Part shown: one piece after another, positions 32,599-44,176 of the stretch
How positions within the stretch are numbered: the stretch's first letter is position 1
How the letters are laid out: every line of letters begins with the position of its first letter
NCBI GenBank assembly: GCA_025765615.1
Contig: JAIVFJ010000025.1
Span: forward strand, 62,001-126,000
Length of the DNA stretch: 64,000 nucleotides
Reading direction: 5' to 3'
Source: Zopfochytrium polystomum
Taxonomy: Eukaryota; Chytridiomycota; Chytridiomycetes; Chytridiales; Chytridiaceae
The notes under the pieces: model-generated
Told to the model about the DNA's origin: nothing
Seen by the model: the letters and a program-made list of their open reading frames with translations, nothing else
Database searches by the model: none
Translations under genes and position numbers: made by a program

Positions 32599-34401
32599 AT
32601 GTCATCGTCTCAAAAGATCCTTCCGCGAGGGAGCTCTGTCAAAGCCAGCATACCCGCCGCCCGGGCGGCATCGTCGTCATCGTCGCCATCATCTCCTGCG
32701 GCAGCAGCGTCCAAATCCAAGCGACCGGCGCCAATCTACAATAGCCCCAGAATCTCCTCTCCGTCCACCTCTCCACCGTCATCGCCCGTCGCCGTCCCAC
32801 AAATTGCAATTACCCACGCGTCCCCATCGTCATCGCGCAAGCCACAGCAGAAGCAGCAGCAGCAAGCCTCGGCAAGGCCGGTCGTCACCCCCCGCAGTAC
32901 CTCCATCTACTCCACCGCAACGACTGCGACAACAGGGACGACCGCGACGAGTGGCTCGGGCGGTTCGCGCAAGTTTCGTTACTCGGGCGACCTGGAGCTG
33001 CAGCTGGGCTTTGAAAAGAATCCGCTGGACAAGCCGTCTTCCGAGTTCCGGAATGCCGATTCGTGGTTCAAGACGGTGAAAGAGGGAACCGAGTCCGCAG
33101 GCGGCGGCGTTGCCAAAAGCGGTTCGCGTCGCGGGTCGCCGGCTCCGAGGTCCCCGGCTCCGAGGTCTCCTCGCGGGATTCCTGGGAAACAGCAGAGCAC
33201 TGCCAGCGGTGGAGCTGGCAGCTTTCTTTCACCGCTTTCTCGACCGCAGCACCAGAACATTGACGTTGACGAGAGCGACGACGCGAAGGAAGAGTACGAC
33301 GACTTTGGTGACTCGGCGCAACCGTACCTCGCTCCGCAAAGCCAGCAGAACCAAAACCAAAAGGCCACCGTCGGCCGAACGAACAGCTTCTTGCGCTCGT
33401 CTTTCCAAATGATCCGAAACTCTTTCCTTCCGGCCGCCCGCAGGACGGCCGCAGACTTTGAAGGGGAAGACGCTACGCCGCAGCGGAAGCGTCCGCACGG
33501 GCCGCGTCGCATGGGTGAGCCGTCAGCCTACGGATGGGGGGCCTCAGCAGAGTCTTCGACGACTCTTGGCCGCTCTGCCTCGTCCATCCCAATGCCACCA
33601 GTGATCCAGCAACCGAGGTTTTTCGTATACATTGCGATCTTGCTGCTGTCGGGTGCCTGCCTGGTGTTCATGGCTCTCAGCATCGTGCAACTGCATTCTA
33701 ATTCAGGCACACCAGCCGCAGGAGCAGCTGCCACCGGCACCAGGCGGCCAACCCCAACGACCGTGTACGTCGTCATCACCGCTGGACTTTCGTTCATCCT
33801 TGCCGCCACCTGCCTGACGCTTTACGCGTGGCTGGGTCGGCACCTCCTGAACTATTACGACGCGCCGTTCCTGTTCTGCCAGGACCTCCCATCGTCGATC
33901 GACTCGCACCAGGACTACCACTCGGGGTACGACAGCGGCGGCGGCGACGAGTTCGACGAGGACGGGCGAAGCACGCGGAAGCGTGGGTACACGAACCTGG
34001 ACACGCTGCGGAAGCACGTGGCGGCGCCGCTGCAGCACCGTCCGTTCCCGTCGCGCACGGTGCCGCTGGCGGACCTTGTCGTGCACGCGGGCATGGCCGC
34101 GTTGTGGGTTGCGGCGCTCGTCGATCTCGGGCTGCGCACGGGCGGTGCGGCGCGAGTGCTGGGCGCGGTTTGCCCGCACGAGACTGCCACCACGGCGGCG
34201 GCAGCGGCGTCGGCGCCCGAGTTTTGCGGCTGGCGCGGCTGGGGCGCTCTCGCGTTTGGCGCGGCGGCTGCGGCGGGCGTTGTGGCGGCCCTAGTGGCAA
34301 AGTGCATCGAGCTGTGGCGGCATGGGGTGGTCAGAAGTGTGCTGAAGCGGCGCGTCGTGATGGAAGGCGGCAACGGCAGCAGCAACGGTAACCGCTATTG
34401 A
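32599..34401 (+). CDS. Four-transmembrane, MARVEL-like membrane protein with disordered N-terminus
   Basis: Single exon, 600 aa. Residues 1-335 are a Ser/Pro/Ala/Gln-rich cytosolic region with basic patches, an APRSPAPRSPRG repeat (about residues 181-192), an acidic block (DVDESDDAKEEYDD) and an FRSSFQ-type basic segment. Four hydrophobic segments follow: about 340-362 (FFVYIAILLLSGACLVFMAL), 388-412 (YVVITAGLSFILAATCLTLY), 490-512 and 548-572, with a hydrophilic loop (residues 415-485) rich in Asp/Gly and containing KRGYTNLDTLRK. The four-helix pattern with small loops and an Ala/Gly-rich last helix resembles MARVEL-type or SUR7-like proteins of fungal membranes, but there is no signature motif, so the family is tentative. 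The start is the first ATG after stops in frame and just follows a C/A-rich leader. Function unknown; a plasma-membrane domain organiser is only a guess. Confidence 0.85.
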   Translation: MSSSQKILPRGSSVKASIPAARAASSSSSPSSPAAAASKSKRPAPIYNSPRISSPSTSPPSSPVAVPQIAITHASPSSSRKPQQKQQQQASARPVVTPRSTSIYSTATTATTGTTATSGSGGSRKFRYSGDLELQLGFEKNPLDKPSSEFRNADSWFKTVKEGTESAGGGVAKSGSRRGSPAPRSPAPRSPRGIPGKQQSTASGGAGSFLSPLSRPQHQNIDVDESDDAKEEYDDFGDSAQPYLAPQSQQNQNQKATVGRTNSFLRSSFQMIRNSFLPAARRTAADFEGEDATPQRKRPHGPRRMGEPSAYGWGASAESSTTLGRSASSIPMPPVIQQPRFFVYIAILLLSGACLVFMALSIVQLHSNSGTPAAGAAATGTRRPTPTTVYVVITAGLSFILAATCLTLYAWLGRHLLNYYDAPFLFCQDLPSSIDSHQDYHSGYDSGGGDEFDEDGRSTRKRGYTNLDTLRKHVAAPLQHRPFPSRTVPLADLVVHAGMAALWVAALVDLGLRTGGAARVLGAVCPHETATTAAAAASAPEFCGWRGWGALAFGAAAAAGVVAALVAKCIELWRHGVVRSVLKRRVVMEGGNGSSNGNRY

Positions 34402-35277
34402 CGCAAGAACGCCCTCAGAGCCCCAGGGGCGATGGCGGCATCTGTTTCTCTTTTCCTTGTTCGTCAGCTTAAGAATATGAAGACGGCCAACCAGTTCACG
34501 CGGCCATCGCAATCCGCTCTATGCATCTAGACGAACACACACACGCACAGACAGACAAACGCGCACCCTCCCCCTTTATCACGTTGTCAGCATTTCCCGC
34601 ATACGTTTCACTCGGCGCTGGCGCTTCACTCTATGCTTACTTCCCCCCGCCGCCATTTCCCTTCCACCCACTCCCCCTTCCTTCTTTCAACTACTGTTTT
34701 TTTTCTCTCCTTTTCTGTTATCCTCTTAAACCAGGAGCGGAAATGCAAATAGGGGTACGCGCCGGCTGCTTCACCCCCTCTTGTTCGAGCTCTTCGTCCC
34801 TCCACCGTTGTCCATCCGTTATTTACCCGTCCCTCCCCCTTTCTCCAACGCGCTCCAATCCATCTCCTTTTTCTTTTTTTTTTTCTTTCTTTTTTTTCCT
34901 TACCCCCCCCGGTCTCCCCACCAGATCACCAGGTTTCCACAACATCGCACCAAACCCCCTTCTGACCCCGTGTGCCCTGTTTTTTTGCCCTACCCTTTGT
35001 ACCTTACTTTCTTTTTCCCCTTTGATTTCATTTTGATTTCCCTTTACCTTCCGTTCCGCCACCCGGCGAGGAGGGAGATTGACTGGGAAAACTTCTGCGA
35101 GACAGATGTGGGCTCCCTTTCGTTCACCCATCAATAAAACGTTAACCAACCAACCCCAAACACTGGCCGAAAAGGAACAGCTGTTAATGGCCTGTTTAGC
35201 AAAGTGGAATAGAATGATATTGTCGTTGCGGTGGAAAGTGTCGCCGTGTTCCAGATTGTTTTTTGCAAAATCTCTCA
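34402..35277. other. 3' flank of the four-TM gene, pyrimidine-rich
   Basis: Almost entirely C/T on the + strand between 34560 and 35060. A CAATAAAAC near 35131-35140 is a possible polyadenylation site, though 730 bp from the stop. No coding sequence supported. Confidence 0.5.
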
Positions 35278-35590
35278 CTGCAAAGGAGAAGGGGGGTTCC
35301 AAGGAAACAACAGCAGCAGCCATGAAGCCAGTGTCACGAAGGGACCCGTCGGTATCGAGCGTGAGGGAAAGGGGGGGAATTTGAGGCGCAAAGGTCGGGA
35401 TAGGGCTTGCGCAGGGAGAAGGAAGTATTGGAATTGGATAGAGGGGGTAATTGAAAGGGTTGGAAAGGCGGCGGCAGGGGGGGATATTGTAGATTGACGT
35501 GAACGGAGGGTGGGGGGTCTCAAAGTGGGGCCTATCCCAGCTCCTTTCAACAGCAGTTTTTCCGTTTTGTTGAAACCAATCTGAGTGCAA
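35278..35590 (-). pseudogene. LINE RNase H fragment
   Basis: The minus strand encodes LTLDTDGSLRDTGFMAAAVV, matching the start of the RNase H domain of the LINE at 38-44 kb (TFDTDGSLCEEGFMAGSVV), with a Pro-rich linker before it as in that element. The catalytic Asp of the first RNase H motif is kept, the rest is lost. A diverged, truncated relative. Confidence 0.65.
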
Positions 35591-35724
35591 TTGAAGACAA
35601 ACAAAAATATTTTCTTTTTTTTTGTTGGGCTTTTCGTATTTTCCACCGTTTTTTCTTCCATTTTTGAAAAAGAACTTCTCGTTTTAGTTCATATTTTTCG
35701 TATTTGCCAATGTTTCGAGTCTTG

Positions 35725-36060
35725 TCACGGACGAATTCTGTTCGAATTCTTTCTTGATCTCGAAAAAAACAAGAGTGGGTGATCGTTGGTATAGTCTCGT
35801 ATCCATTCCCGATGCTCTTGGTCAAAGGTTCCGCAGGTGGTCAGACGCGACTGCCGTGCAATGGTGCTGTTCTTTACAAACCTCAGTCCATCTCTGTACA
35901 GTGCGCACAGACACATTGGTGACTTGTGCTGCCTGCTCACTGCTGATACCAAGGTAAACCACAGCATGTACTCAAGTTTTCGTGTCCTTGAACGCGTGTC
36001 CGTTGACTGCCTCAACTATCTCGTTCATCTTGGCCTTGATCAACTGGGGGGGCTGTAGAG
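35725..36060 (-). pseudogene. Mariner/IS630-type transposase relic (helix-turn-helix part)
   Basis: Minus-strand frames show YLGISSEQAAQVTNVSVRTV followed by QRW, a clear helix-turn-helix, then in a shifted frame DQEHREWIRDYTNDHPLLF, like the winged-helix block of IS630/Tc1 transposases. Frameshifts split it and no DDE core was seen downstream within the remaining sequence. Distinct from the Tc1-like copy to the right. Confidence 0.5.
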
Positions 36061-36314
36061 ATTGCACAGCACCAACCCTTTTCTGCACCTCTTTTTTTTT
36101 TCCTCCAAGTTTATTGAGATGCAGTATTCTCTTGTCTTTCTTTTTTTGGCCACAAATGCGACGTTTTGATCTGGAACAGCAATATTTCACACGAAAAGAC
36201 ATCTGCGCAGAAACATATGTACGGCACAAGAACTAAAAACGAAAAAAAAAAAAAAGGAAGAAAGAAAATTGCAAAGAATTTCCCCAAAAATGCAGATCGT
36301 ACATGCAGTTTATA

Positions 36315-37382
36315 CAGTGGCTCACAAAATTGTGCCACTGTTTTCAAGGTTGGGCTGGTGAATGCAAGTAAAGCTGCAATAATAAAGATATGTCTGTGAC
36401 ATTTACAGGGCCGAAAACCTGTATATGAGAAGATGTATTATTTCATTATTGCAATTGCACAATCTGCACACTTGCAATGATTGGTGATACATTGGCCCAA
36501 TTTAGTGGAAAATTCATGGAAAAAATACAATTCAGGAGATTTCACCATCCCATGACCATTTTCCCACAGAATTTTTCCACCAAACGAGAGAATATATAAA
36601 CGATAGGGCATTGTTGAAAGTGCTCCTGCTTGCTCCTGTGTCATCTCCCAATCAATGAAAGCTCTGCCACTCACAAAAAAAAAAATGATGTACGCAATCT
36701 CATTAACCAAGGTCTTTCTGGTCACGAAATTGCATCTAGACTGGACGTAGGACGTCGCACTGTCGATTGAATCCGAAACAGCAAGCGTCCAGAGGCACCT
36801 ATCAAACCAGCAGGCCACCTAAGCCAGCTCTCATCCCCTAAAAAGGGGCTGACGTGAGAAAAATCAACTCGGGCAAGGCGAAAAAACGCTACCCATCTTG
36901 CCCAAATTCACCACACAACTACTGGAGACACTGTTTCACCTGAAACATGCGCTGCATGCTTCAGGAGGCAGTTCTGAAAGGACTTTGGAAGAAAAAACAG
37001 CCAGCCTTATCTCCCAGACACAAGAAAGCTTGCTTGGACTTCGCTCAAAAATTCGAAAACTGGACTGGTGAGGATTTTAAGTGTGTCATCTGGTCTGATG
37101 AGATTAAAATCAACATGGAAAGCTCAGATGGCATGGCTTTCGCTTAGAGAATCCCAGGAAAACCATTGCAAGAGCAACACATACAACCCACCAAGAAGTT
37201 CAGTGGCGGTTCCCAGATGGTTTGGGGTGCTATGACCTGGACTGGAGTACTGCAAATGGCATTTGTAGAAGGAATAATGGTCTTGGAACAATGTGACAAT
37301 TCTGGAAAATAGTCTTATCCCCAGTCTGGATGAAATGGGAATTGACCCTGCAGGAATCAGCTTTCAGCAAGACAATGACCCC
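36315..37382 (+). mobile_element. Tc1-like transposon, 3'-truncated and decayed
   Basis: Left end: TA dinucleotide (36313-36314) followed by CAGTGGCTCACAAAATTG, a typical Tc1 terminal repeat start. The transposase region begins near 36680 with a Tc3-type HTH (LINQGLSGHEIASRLDVGR) interrupted by a TGA, then SPRHKKACLDFAQKFENWT and VIWSDEIKIN with the first catalytic Asp, and FQQDND with the second. Several stops and frameshifts. The copy ends at 37382, where LTR-like family F starts, so the third catalytic residue and right terminal repeat are missing. Confidence 0.8.
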
Positions 37383-37607
37383 TGTGAGTTTCAGTGATAA
37401 AGTCTAGAGTTTTTATTGGCAAAAACAAGTGTACCTGTCATAAAACTGCAAGGATTGGGACCCTATTATTATTCCCAGTTCTTAGTTTCCAAGGTGTTAT
37501 CAAAGTGTATTTGCAGCATTTTCTCATGCTTCAGCAAGTACAACCTTAAGCAGAAACCCTCTAAGTGTAATCTCTTTCATCTGGACCTTCTGTTTCTAGA
37601 CCACTGA
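37383..37607 (+). mobile_element. LTR-like family F copy 2 with a gypsy RT scrap
   Basis: Starts TGTGAGTTTCAG and matches 18702-18880. Immediately after, 37528-37604 encodes CFSKYNLKQKPSKCNLF, the K.KCxF block of Ty3/gypsy reverse transcriptase, before a TGA. This suggests a recombined gypsy fragment fused to the repeat. Confidence 0.55.
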
Positions 37608-37851
37608 ATCTTGAACCGAAAGAGTTTCCCTTCTGCTCACAGACTGACCTGAACCATGAGATCTGTCTCTTCCAGGAAATGGGTTCCTCTCTTGAGCATT
37701 GATTATTCCTTGTGAGTACGGACAACGACCCTTCACAGTACAGTGTTCAAGTTCACAACGAAATTCCCACTGCTGACAGACTTCCTGTCAGTGACCACAA
37801 CTGTATTGATTTTCAATCAAACCTTGGAAACCTCCTCCCTGCTGTACCAAC
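37608..37851. other. Short gene-free interval before the LINE tail
   Basis: Unassigned sequence between the gypsy scrap and the poly(T) marking the LINE 3' end. No feature supported. Confidence 0.4.
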
Positions 37852-38133
37852 TTTTTTTTTTTTTTATTGTTCCAGCCCCAGAGGGGCTGGCGGGAAGAGA
37901 AAGAGCCATCAACGGTGAACTGTAATGGACTACGTCCAGGTATCACCTCAGCGAACCCACCCCATGCGCTACGGACTTACAGGGTCGTCAGGCATCTCCA
38001 CCGCACTTAATGCCACAATGATCAAAGGAGAAGGGGAAAACACAGAATCAAGAAAATAGAGAAGTGAGTCTGAAGGAGGTCAGTGTAAGAGAGTGGAGCA
38101 TCTGTGAAAGATCGGAGGGTGGGATAAGTCAGA

Positions 38134-41100
38134 TTAGGCAACAGCCCATGTCAAGATTGAGAAGGGCAACAGTGGCTCAGTGAATGTCAGGGGGCTCAGC
38201 AGGAGATGGTGACGAGTGGCTCTTGCTTGTTGGTGTGAGGGGAGTTGTATTGTGTGGTGAAGCCAGATAATGCCTGCAACAAGTTTTATGCGGCTGAGGT
38301 AGTGGTCAATCCATCTGGAAGAAGCCTTGGTGCCCAAAAGCCAGATGCCTGGGCAAGTGTCAGTGGAGTGCTGGCGACTACACATGGTGCAGCGAGGTTG
38401 AGAGGGTTGTGAAGAGCTGTTACAAGTTCTGTGGGATGATGGAGTGGGAGGGAGGGAAGAGTTGATGTTTGGAGAAGACAGTGGGTGAGAGGCTGTGGAA
38501 CGAGGGTGAGAGGCCTGGGAATTTGGTGGAGGGGATCTGCGGGGCTTGGAGCGCTTGTCAGAGGGCTTGATGGACTTTGACTTCTCCCAAGAGATAGTGT
38601 CATCGCAACAGGGGATCCAAATAAGTCGATGGGCGTCAAGAAGGAGCTGATGGAAAGCGGTGACAAGGGTTTTAAGGACAGAGGCAGCAGGGTTATCATG
38701 TGAGAATAAGGTGTCATAAAAGGATTGAGGGATGAAGCCACGAAGGAGGGAGGAAAAATTGATACAAGATTGATGATCAAAGAGAAATTCAGGGCAGGAG
38801 AGCCAGTAAATGGGATGGACTTGGGGAGGAGAGCAACCATGAGGTGCAGGAGGAACAGAGGAGGAAAGAGTTTCAGCAAAGGTGTTGCGAATCATGGCAA
38901 TGGCGTCGGCAGCTGCAGGGCATTGCCAGACATGCTCTGTGGTTTCCAGAGCGTGGTGGCATTGACGGCAGAGCCCATCAGGGTAGACTTGAGGGTGTCG
39001 TTGGTGTAGAACTTTTTGGGTGGGCAAAGTGTTGCTGAGGATTTGAAGTCGATACTTGCGACGAGCAGAGCCAGGGAGGGTGCCAAAGAGGGAAGAGGGT
39101 TTAATTCCAGAGTGGAGAACAAGAAATGTGGCTTCCCAATGAACTAGGTCAGGGTTGTGGGTGATGTGGGCAAAGGCTGAGGTGTTCAGAAGTGCAAAAT
39201 GGTGAGAGAGACCTGTGAGGAGTCGCAGTTGTCGTCGAAGTTGGCCCAAGATGGGGGTATTTGAGATGAAGGCAGTGGCTGGGAGGATCTGTTGTGAGAG
39301 GATTGGTAACAAAGTTGGGTCAGAAGTCAAGGGTACAGATGAAGCCAGCTTGTCTGCTCGTTCGTTGCCAGCGTCGCCGTTGTGTCCACGAACCCAGGAA
39401 ACTTGTGGAGGGGGGCCAATCCAAGACTGTAGAGTGGCTGCAACACATGCCCAAAGGGTGGGGTGGGAAGTGGTGTGCAAAAGACGGTGGAGGGAATCAG
39501 AGAGAGGTGTGTTGAGCTTGCTGTGTGGATGGGGACTAAAGGAGTTTGAGGGAAAGAGTTTCTCAAAGGTGTGAACCACTCCAAGATTGTCAAGTCGAAA
39601 AGTGAGGGGCAGAGAAAGCTTTGCAGTGATGGTGAGGGCAGCAAGGAGAGCAGCAATTTCAGCAGTTGTGGAAGAGGCAGAGAGTGGAGGGAGGGCAAAA
39701 GAAAATTCAAAGTTAAGCTCAAGGCAAACAACAGAGCCAGCCATGAAGCCCTCCTCGCAAAGGGAGCCATCAGTGTCAAAGGTCAAGGATGGGTGGGTAT
39801 GAGCAAGGTCAGCAGGGAGGAGGGCACGTCCATTGGTTGAAAGCAGGGATTCGTGAAGGGAGCTGGATTGAAAGTGGAGTGGCGGGAGGTGAGGAGTGGG
39901 AAAGGAGTGTTTGTGAAAACGGTGGTTGGGGGCGAGTTAACAAAGAAGATGGGCTGGGAGGGTCGAGTTGCAGTAGCAGTTGTGCGGCTGCTGATGGGGA
40001 CTGTGTAGGTGGAGTGTGCAAGGGAAGCTGGATTGTAGGGAGAGATGTGCTTGCTGCAGGGGTAAGAGAATGGGGGTGAGCCAATGGGGCAGCCAAGGCA
40101 TTGGACCAAGTGGAAATTGTGGTAGGAAGGGTGAAGGCGTTCAGGGAGCCTGGAGTAGTGATGAGAAAGGAGTTGCGGGTTTGGGAGTGTGTGAGTCCAG
40201 TTAACAATGCAGAAGAATTCCACTTGTGGTGGGGTCATCAGACGGAAAAAACTGCCACAAGCAAGGGGGGGATGGTGAAGGGGATCCAAAGAAGATGGGT
40301 AAAAGGGATTGTAAAGAGGACCATCAGGAGGGCTGTGGTAAAAGACTGGAGAGCCAAAGGTGGGAGCAGCAAAAATAAAGGTCTTCATGATGTGGTACAC
40401 TTCACAGAGTTTGTCAGGGAGAGAGCTGTCTTTGTAAGAAGGACTGGTGAGGCGGAGGTCAAAAAGTTGTTCAAAAAAGAAGACTGAGTGTGAACGGAGA
40501 GTGGGAAGCACTTTGAGAAAAATATGCCAAGGAACTAATGAGTTGATGGAGTGAGCATGAACAGAAAATAGGGGTGGACCAGAGTATTGGAAGGATGTTT
40601 GTTGGTTAAAAAGGAGGGGAATGAGAGACTTGGTGAAGTGTTTTTTTGGCTGGGACAAGGGTAAGGGATGTGAGAAAACTGGAGCTCCAGAGGCCAGGTC
40701 AAGTTGGAGGCGGTGCATCATGATACGGCTTATGTGGCCAATGATAGAGGGGGAGTTCAAGCGAGAGTTGAGGTCAACAATCATGTCAGAACAGTATTCA
40801 TTGTAAAAGTCAGGGAAGTTATGGGTCATGGGGTGATGGAGGAGGGCATTGGGAAAAGAGGTGCAGTAGCCAACCAGGTGTTTGAAGGTTTTGCGACAGA
40901 GTGTGGTGAGGTTGTTGAGGAAAGTACAGGGGAGAATGGCAGTTTTCCACAGAAAGCAGACACGTGGGAGGAGAACGTTACGGATGAGGTAAGAAGCAAT
41001 TTTGTCGCCCATCTTTTTGTGTTTGATAATGTCGAGGAAATTGGTGGTGGTGGAAAGGATTTGCTGCCGTGCTGAGCTCATACCGTCTGCTGTGAAGTAG

Positions 41101-43786
41101 TTGCCTAGGTGTCGAGAGGTGGTGTTTGGCGGGTGGATGGGAAGGACTGTGGTGCCCCAGTTGATGGTGGTAGGTGCTGATCGCAGGGTGTTGACGGCGG
41201 AGATGAAGATTTTCTTGGTGTTAGACTCGATGTCGTTATGTGACTGGTACTCAAAGAGGAGGTCGGCCTGAAGCTGCAGATCCTCCAGGGTGCTGGAGAG
41301 GGTGTTGGTGTCGTTGACAAGGGCAAAGCCAGTAACAGAGACAGGGGGTGGGGGGTTGAAGAATTGGACAGGGAAGTTACGAGGGGTGGGAACTGAGAAA
41401 ATGAAACCGGTGGTACAGCGATCAAGAATGCAAAGAACAGGGTCCCAAAAGATACGCCAATCAAGGGGTCCCTCAAGGGAGCCTTGCTGAATCATAGTGC
41501 CAATGGGGAAGGAAGGGGATGGGCCAAAAGCTGTGATGACAGAGGAACGAAAACGACGTTGGGAATTGACACGCATGCGAACATAAGAAGGGGGAGGTGA
41601 ATACGTTCCCAGGAGGCAATGAGGCCAGCAACAGGGGCACTGTCAAAAGCTTTCTTAATGTCGTTGAGGAGAAGGTATAAGGGCTGTTTAGTGGAATGGG
41701 CAAGGTCAAGAGTGTAGCGTACAAGGTGGAGAGGTGGGTCAGGAGAAGAGCCAGGGAGGGCAGAGAAGTTGCGACCAAGGAGTACATTGTGAGAAGAGAG
41801 GATGGAAGAGATACGAGAAAGTCGGATGGATTGAACAACTTTGTCAGCAAGTTCGCAGAGGCTGATTGGACGGAGGTTAGTGATGTCACCACCCCATGCA
41901 GCTTTCTTGGGTATGGGGAAGATGGAGGAAGATGCACAAGAGTTCAGGATGTCAAGGAAGAGAAAAGAGCGAATGATGAGGGAGGAGAGGAATACAAGAG
42001 CATCAGGACCAGCTGCGAGGAGGAGGTCTCTGGAGATTTGGGAGGGGCCTGGGGCTTTGTTTGAGGCAAGAGATGTGAGAGCGTTTTTGACGTCGTTGGC
42101 AGAAGGGGGCAGCATAACCTTGGAGAAAAGATCTGGGGGGGTGTGGGGACTGGGTTGCATCTCAGAGTGGAATGGAGAGGATGGTGGGAAAGGAGTGAGG
42201 GTATGAGGGCAAAACCAGTGTTCAACCTGTTGTTGGCAGATACCAGGGACAAGGTCAGGATTGTGGGTGATTGAGGGACCTTCGGCAGTAGTATAGCGAA
42301 TGTGGTCGATGCTGGAGTTGCTGCACGTGCGGTTGAGGATGTTGTTGAGGACAGTCTTTATCTTGCCAGAAGAGAAAAGGTTGTGTCTATGTGTGAGAGC
42401 TGTGGCAATGTCATCCATTTTGTGTTTTTCTGCTGCCTGGCATTGGGCACGGTAGATGGCCTGGTGATGGCGGTTGAGGGTGGGGAGCAAAACATCACGA
42501 TAGTCGTGTCAAGGAAGCGGGCTTTGTACTGAGAGTGGATGTGGGACAAGAAGGAGTAAGACTGATCTGCGCCCCACTCAGATGGAGTCAAAGGGATGGA
42601 ATGGAAGATGTTAGCCAGATCATGCGCATGATCTTTGGCAAGTGCCCACAGTTTCTCTACCTTCCAATGTGCAATGAGAAATGGTTTGGCACAGCAATCT
42701 ATCTTTGGTGCTGCTGAGGAGATTCCCTTGTGAGGAAGGAACTTTTTGCCAAGCCAAAGCAGCAATGATGTGGAGAGTGTGTCAAGGTGGCTGACAAGGA
42801 GTGATGCACGTTCTGGGGAGGGGTATTGAAAGGGTAGGGATGGAGAAGGGAGGAACTCAAGCTCAAAGGGGAGAAGAATGCTGTCCAAGGCTGCAAGGAC
42901 TGCTGAGAGGGGGGGCAAGCTCAACTGAGACAGCTGATGTGTAATTGTCAAGTTGCTCTTCTGAAGCTTCCAGGGGTTTGATGACCTGCTGGCACAGAGG
43001 GGAGAAGGGAAAAGTGTGGAAGGGGGAGAAAGCAAGAATTATGTTGAAGGGGAGGTGTTCTGAAGTGTCAGTGAGATGGGGCTCTTCAAGTGGAGAAGAA
43101 ATGTTAGCTTCAGTGACGTAGTCAAGAGCAGGTGGTGAGAGCCAAATGCTGTCCAAACGTGCGTAAGAGGGTAAGTCTGGGTGCAGGTGTCGAAATGAAT
43201 CAACAAGGCCTTTCAGGGAGAGGGTGGGGAGGAACCTTTGGCTGGAGGGAGGTGTGGGGGCTCTGGTGGAGTGGTCAAGGGGGTCAGTGATGGCATTCCA
43301 GTCACCAAACCAGTAGGCTTGGTGGGGTGAGGTGGAGTCAGATGAGGCAAGAGAGTTGCACCATTTTTGCAAGTCATGGAGTTCCTCAGATTGGGGGTCA
43401 GCAGGCCAGTAAATATTTCGCAGGAGGATGGAGCGTCAACCAAAAGATAAGGTGAGGGCAATGGCATGAGTTCCAAAGTTGGAGACATCAGTGATGTGTG
43501 GTGCCAGGGAAGATGAAATGATGAAACCAACGCCAGCGTGATGGGAGGGGGTGGAGGATATGAAGAAACCTTTGTAATTCCTAGTGATGTGACAAATGGA
43601 GTGGGTGGCCTCTGTGTCAGAGCAGCCAGTTTCTTGAATGGCAAGGATGGTGGTTTTGGTGTGATCGAGCCAATGGAAGATAGATGCAGCCTTGGTGGGG
43701 AAGGCACGACAGATGTTCCAAGTTGCAAAGCAAGGGAGGGGTGGTGGTGTTGGGGGTGGTGTGCTAGACACAGGGCTAGTTGACAT
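38134..43786 (-). pseudogene. LINE ORF2 pseudogene (EN-RT-RNase H-CCHC)
   Basis: Runs from ATG at 43786 to the stop at 38134 through about six frames. Order: APE endonuclease (FATWNICRAF, ILAIQETG, GVGFIIS, FGDWNA, RLDSIW, then TSEHLPF); reverse transcriptase (NKAPGPSQI, LRPISL, DIKKAFDSAP, and a motif C reading ALVNDTNT where YADD is expected); RNase H (TFDTDGSL, AEIAALLAAL, RLDNLGVV, VRGHNGDAGNERADKLA); a CRQCHH...H..C zinc motif; and a C-terminal CTMCSRQHSTDTC. The RT motif C has lost its first Asp, and the endonuclease SDH reads SEH. RNase H looks intact in its catalytic residues. Confidence 0.88.
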
Positions 43787-44176
43787 AGTTGACTAAGGGG
43801 TGGAAAAAGTCCTGCTAATAATGTCTCTGTTTTTTTTTTTTTTTTTTTGGAGAAATAAGAGTGATATCAATAGCAAAGGGGCTTTCACAAAAGATTGAAT
43901 AAGGATATTGGTCAAGTTGAGGCAGTGTTCCCGGTTTTTGAGGCAGTTTTTGGGGCAGGTTTGGGGGCAGGTTTGGGGGCAGTTCTGTTGGAGGAGTTGA
44001 AGAGGAACTGGAGCTTGAGTGTGTGGTGACAGCTGGTCTGACAGTAGTAGTAGAAGAAGGTTCAGCGGAGGAACAGTCGTCAAGGTCCTCATCAATTGGG
44101 TCATTGTATTTCAACCATTCTTCAATTGTCCGGAAGTGAGAGCTGAGGAGTCTCTGAATGTCATGGTCCACCTTTG

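Noticed and set aside
38134..43786. Functional LINE ORF2
   Set aside because: At least five frameshifts and altered endonuclease and RT catalytic residues.
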